Assembly (NCBI RefSeq): GCF_011067745.1
Contig: NZ_JAAMPJ010000002.1
Coordinates: 310,001-374,000 of the forward strand
Source of the DNA: Lentzea alba
GTDB taxonomy: Bacteria; Actinomycetota; Actinomycetes; Mycobacteriales; Pseudonocardiaceae
DNA: 64,000 bases
Direction of reading: 5' to 3'
A program made the position numbers and the translations under genes. Shown here in pieces: positions 61,407-64,000 of the stretch. The notes beneath the pieces are model-generated. The model worked only from the letters and a program-made list of their open reading frames with translations, ran no database searches and was not told the origin of the DNA. How positions within the stretch are numbered: the first letter of the stretch is position 1; each line of letters opens with the position of its first letter.

Positions 61407-62297
61407 CTACGAACCCAGCGGCCGAATCCCCCACCGAGCGCCCCAGGACTCACCGGGCGCGACCCAGATCAGGTCGACTCCTGAGTTCAACGCGTCCGGC
61501 GGACAGGTCATCGGCTCGATCGCCACGGCTCGCCCCCGTCCCGGGTAGGAGTCCGGCGTGTAGACCTGCACCCACTTGAAAGCGGGGTCTGCCCAGACTT
61601 CGACGCCGCCGTCCTCCGACTCGAGCGAGTGGTGCACCAGTCCGTCCCGCGCCGGCTCGCAGCCCCCGAACGGCGTGTCCAGGCGAACCCCGTCCAGCGC
61701 CCGCCCACCCCGGAAGTCGAACTCGGTCCCCTCCACCGGCACAGCCGCCCCAGAAGGCACCATCCGAGCAGTGTCCAACGGCAGCACAGTCGTAGCCGCC
61801 AACGTCAAAACACAAGAATCGGTATCAGCAAGACCGGCCCGCGGATAAGGATGCGTCCCCACCCCGAACGGCGTAGCAACATCCCCAACGTTCTTGACCC
61901 CGTGCGTAACCGTCAGCCCACGATCATCCAGCGCGTACGACACCGTGACGTCCAAAGCCGCAGGCCACCCGGCCTGGGGCTCGATCAGGGCCCGCAACGA
62001 CACCAACGACCCGGTGTGCTCCAAAACGGACCAGGGCCGACGCCGCACGAGCCCGTGAATCGCGTTCCCCCGAGCCGGCTCAGTGACCTCCAGCTGCTGA
62101 ACAACCCCGTCCAGCACCCACGAAGCCCCAGCAGTCCGGTTGGGCCACGGCACCAGGACGGCGCCAGCGCTCATCGGCGGTTTCTCGTCCGGCCCGAACG
62201 TCTCCACATACGGAACGCCGTCCACCTCGAAAGACCGCAGGCCCGCGCCTACCGTCGTGATCACGGCGGTGGCACCCTCGTACGAGATCCCCAACAT
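61407..62297 (-). CDS. galM: Aldose 1-epimerase family protein
   Basis: This 296-residue beta-sandwich mutarotase has VPWPNRTAGASWVLDG, catalytic His region GNAIHGLVRRRPWSV, GVGTHPYPRAGLADTD and the catalytic-base Glu in AVAIEPMTCPPDALNSG. It interconverts anomers of a hexose. It is divergent from the MBL hydrolase with a gap of under 40 bases. Confidence 0.9.
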   Translation of the reverse strand: MLGISYEGATAVITTVGAGLRSFEVDGVPYVETFGPDEKPPMSAGAVLVPWPNRTAGASWVLDGVVQQLEVTEPARGNAIHGLVRRRPWSVLEHTGSLVSLRALIEPQAGWPAALDVTVSYALDDRGLTVTHGVKNVGDVATPFGVGTHPYPRAGLADTDSCVLTLAATTVLPLDTARMVPSGAAVPVEGTEFDFRGGRALDGVRLDTPFGGCEPARDGLVHHSLESEDGGVEVWADPAFKWVQVYTPDSYPGRGRAVAIEPMTCPPDALNSGVDLIWVAPGESWGARWGIRPLGS

Positions 62298-62335
62298 GAG
62301 GCTGAAGCCTACGGGGCCAGCGGAAGGATTTGCTC

Positions 62336-63112
62336 GTGAAGGTTCATCACCTCAACTGCGCCACGATGCGCCCGCCCCTGGTCGCGGGCGGCATCGTCGC
62401 CCACTGCCTGCTGATCGAGACCGATCAGGGCCTCGTCCTGGTCGACACGGGCTTCGGCACGAACGAGGTGACCAACCCGAAGGGCACCATCGACCCGCTG
62501 AGCCGCACGCTGCTCAAACCGGTCCTCGACATCAACGAGACCGCGATCTTCCAGGTCGAGAAGCGCGGGTACGGGGCCGAGGACGTCCGGCACGTCCTGC
62601 TCACCCACCTGGACCTGGACCACGCGGGCGGTCTGCGCGACTTCCCGAACGCCACCGTGCACGTGCTGGACACCGAGCTGGAGGCCGCGACCAGCCCCAG
62701 GAACGCCAAGGAACGGGCGCGGTACCCGAAGGCCCAGCGCGAGGGCGTCAACTTCCAGACGCACAAGGCCGAGGGCGAGGACTGGTTCGGGTTCGAGGCC
62801 GTGAAGAACATCCCCGGCCTGCCCGAGGACGTCCTGATGGTGCCGCTCATCGGCCACACGCGCGGCCACACCGGCATCGCCGTCAAGGGAGAGGACGGCT
62901 GGCTGCTGCACGCCGGCGACGCGTACTTCTACCGCGGCGAGATCGAGACGCCGCCGAGCAACATCTTCGCCCTCAAGCTCACCGCCAAGCAGACCGAGAC
63001 GATCCGCGCGCAGCGTCTGTCCAACGTGGAACGCCTGAAAGAGCTCAAGACCACCGGCGAGGCCGAGATCTTCTGCGCTCACGACCCGGTAGAGCTGGCC
63101 CGGCTGGCGTGA
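62336..63112 (+). CDS. MBL-fold metallo-hydrolase (lactonase-like)
   Basis: This 258-residue protein has the MBL zinc motif LLTHLDLDHAGGLRDF (HxDxDH), LIGHTRGHTGIAVKG, LLHAGDAYFYRGE and a final His in IFCAHDPVELARLA. It resembles AHL-lactonase-like hydrolases; substrate unknown. GGAAGGA precedes the GTG at 62336; a TTG at 62330 is the alternative. The stop overlaps the next start (GTGA). Confidence 0.9.
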   Translation: MKVHHLNCATMRPPLVAGGIVAHCLLIETDQGLVLVDTGFGTNEVTNPKGTIDPLSRTLLKPVLDINETAIFQVEKRGYGAEDVRHVLLTHLDLDHAGGLRDFPNATVHVLDTELEAATSPRNAKERARYPKAQREGVNFQTHKAEGEDWFGFEAVKNIPGLPEDVLMVPLIGHTRGHTGIAVKGEDGWLLHAGDAYFYRGEIETPPSNIFALKLTAKQTETIRAQRLSNVERLKELKTTGEAEIFCAHDPVELARLA

Positions 63113-63828
63113 CGTTCATCCACCAGATCAGGCTCGACCAGCAGCACGACACGCGCCGGTACCCGTTCACGCTGCCGGTCGTGCAGCACCTGATCAGGAA
63201 CCCGATCGAGCTGACCAAGCCCGTCACGTTCCTGGTCGGGGACAACGGCGCGGGCAAGTCGACGCTGGTCGAGGCGATCGCGGTGGCGGCCGGCTTCAAC
63301 GCGGAGGGCGGCTCGCAGTCGTTCCGCTTCGCCACCAAGGCGACCGAGTCGTCGCTCGGCGACCACCTGACGCTGCGCTGGGGCACCCGCAAGCCGCGGA
63401 CGGGGTTCTTCCTGCGCGCCGAGTCGTTCTACAACGTCGCGACGGAGATCGACCGGATCGGCGAGGGCATTCACGCCTCGTACGGCGGGAAGTCGTTGCA
63501 CGAGCGATCGCACGGCGAGAGCTTCATGGACCTCATCGCGCACCGGTTCGGCGGCCGAGGGCTCTACGTGCTCGACGAGCCGGAGGCGGCGCTGTCCGTC
63601 AAAGGATGCCTCACCGTGCTGCGGCACATGAAGGAGCTCGTCGACGAGGGCTCGCAGTTCATCATCGCCACGCACTCGCCGATCCTGCTCGCGGCGCGCG
63701 ACGCCGCGATCCTGGAGATCACGGACGGGGCGATCGACGAAGTTCCTTATGACGCAGCGGAACCGGTCGCGCTCACCCGGAACTTCCTGAGTGAGCCCGA
63801 CCGGTTCCTGAGGCACCTGCTGGACTGA
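63109..63828 (+). CDS. AAA/ABC-type ATPase (OLD/SMC-like, single domain)
   Basis: This 239-residue ATPase has Walker A FLVGDNGAGKSTLVEAIAVA (near 40-59), an FMDLIAHRFGGRG segment in place of the ABC signature, Walker B LYVLDEPEAALSVKGCLTVL and H-loop FIIATHSPILLAARDAAILE. There is no transmembrane part, and it resembles small predicted ATPases of the YbbL/RecF-like group. It is coupled to the MBL hydrolase. Confidence 0.85.
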   Translation: MTFIHQIRLDQQHDTRRYPFTLPVVQHLIRNPIELTKPVTFLVGDNGAGKSTLVEAIAVAAGFNAEGGSQSFRFATKATESSLGDHLTLRWGTRKPRTGFFLRAESFYNVATEIDRIGEGIHASYGGKSLHERSHGESFMDLIAHRFGGRGLYVLDEPEAALSVKGCLTVLRHMKELVDEGSQFIIATHSPILLAARDAAILEITDGAIDEVPYDAAEPVALTRNFLSEPDRFLRHLLD

Positions 63829-63831
63829 GAA

Positions 63832-64000
63832 CTACTTGCCGAGCTTCTCCGGGTGGATCTCCACCTTGCCGTGCAGCACACGGTTGATCACCCAGAGCAC
63901 GAGACCCGCCAGCAGCAGGTAGCCCGCGATCTTGTAGTCGTCCCACGGCCGGCCGGACAACACCGGCATCGCGAGGTACGCGCACGTGATCGAGCCGAGC
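63832..64000 (-). CDS. C-terminus of a membrane permease (partial)
   Basis: The last 55 residues of a leftward gene run off the window: LGSITCAYLAMPVLSGRPWD, then a transmembrane helix (AGYLLLAGLVLWVINRVL) and a charged tail (HGKVEIHPEKLGK). This fits the end of an APC-type amino-acid permease but could be another transporter. Confidence 0.6.
   Translation of the reverse strand, partial: LGSITCAYLAMPVLSGRPWDDYKIAGYLLLAGLVLWVINRVLHGKVEIHPEKLGK

Overview
The window is high-GC actinobacterial DNA. Gene families (iniBAC-like dynamins, LCP protein, SigE-type ECF sigma factor, nSTAND-WD40 regulator, T7SS-type proteins), the pSAM2-like integrative element and frequent GTG/TTG starts suit the Pseudonocardiales (Lentzea/Saccharothrix-like). 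That placement is inference from gene content, not from a marker gene.

Positions 1-10822 hold most of an integrated actinomycete integrative and conjugative element (AICE). A leftward operon encodes integrase, excisionase, a RepSA-type rolling-circle initiator, an FtsK-type DNA translocase (TraSA), a membrane protein and small proteins, with a pSAM2 Pra-like activator at its head. Divergent from it is a HTH/PLD-like regulator with a NUDIX hydrolase; an HD-domain protein follows on the other strand. A visibly AT-richer OLD-family ATPase-TOPRIM nuclease is cargo next to the right end. The right end is a duplicated 3' half of a tRNA-Arg(CCT) gene (10778-10822); the intact tRNA should lie just left of the window.

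Positions 10.8-29.9 kb carry an HExxH peptidase-like protein, small membrane and acetyltransferase genes, a deletion scar joining SDR and TetR remnants, a secreted ricin-domain GH74-like protein, an ECF sigma factor with a membrane partner, a nucleoside hydrolase, an LCP protein, a 1269-residue nSTAND/WD40 protein, a DUF2165 protein, a PAS-GGDEF-(degenerate EAL) protein, and a LuxR/MalT-type regulator coupled to an Hsp70-like ATPase.

Positions 30-34.4 kb are an iniBAC-like locus: an IniB-like protein and two dynamin-like GTPases, divergent from the Hsp70/LuxR pair. This is the strongest known-but-underexplored system here. Positions 34.4-40.2 kb hold metabolic genes, including a GNAT-PhzF fusion and a two-domain gamma-glutamylcyclotransferase.

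Positions 40.4-45.0 kb hold a tightly coupled five-gene operon: two paralogous small helical proteins, a 939-residue soluble FtsK/SpoIIIE-like ATPase with a degenerate second ATPase domain, a coiled-coil protein and a GNAT. I do not recognise it as a described system; it is the best candidate for something new.

Positions 45-64 kb hold a zinc-free MDR reductase, an AGPS-like FAD oxidase / TetR / GlpD block, an orphan T7SS-like trio (YbaB-like, EspC-like, large Gly-rich protein), a NatAB-type ABC exporter, photolyase, citrate synthase, a PfkB sugar kinase with a TetR gene, acyl-CoA dehydrogenase, amidohydrolase, aldose 1-epimerase, an MBL hydrolase coupled to an AAA ATPase, and the C-terminus of a probable permease. 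Several long perfect hairpins end these units. No CRISPR array, rRNA gene or intact tRNA gene was seen.
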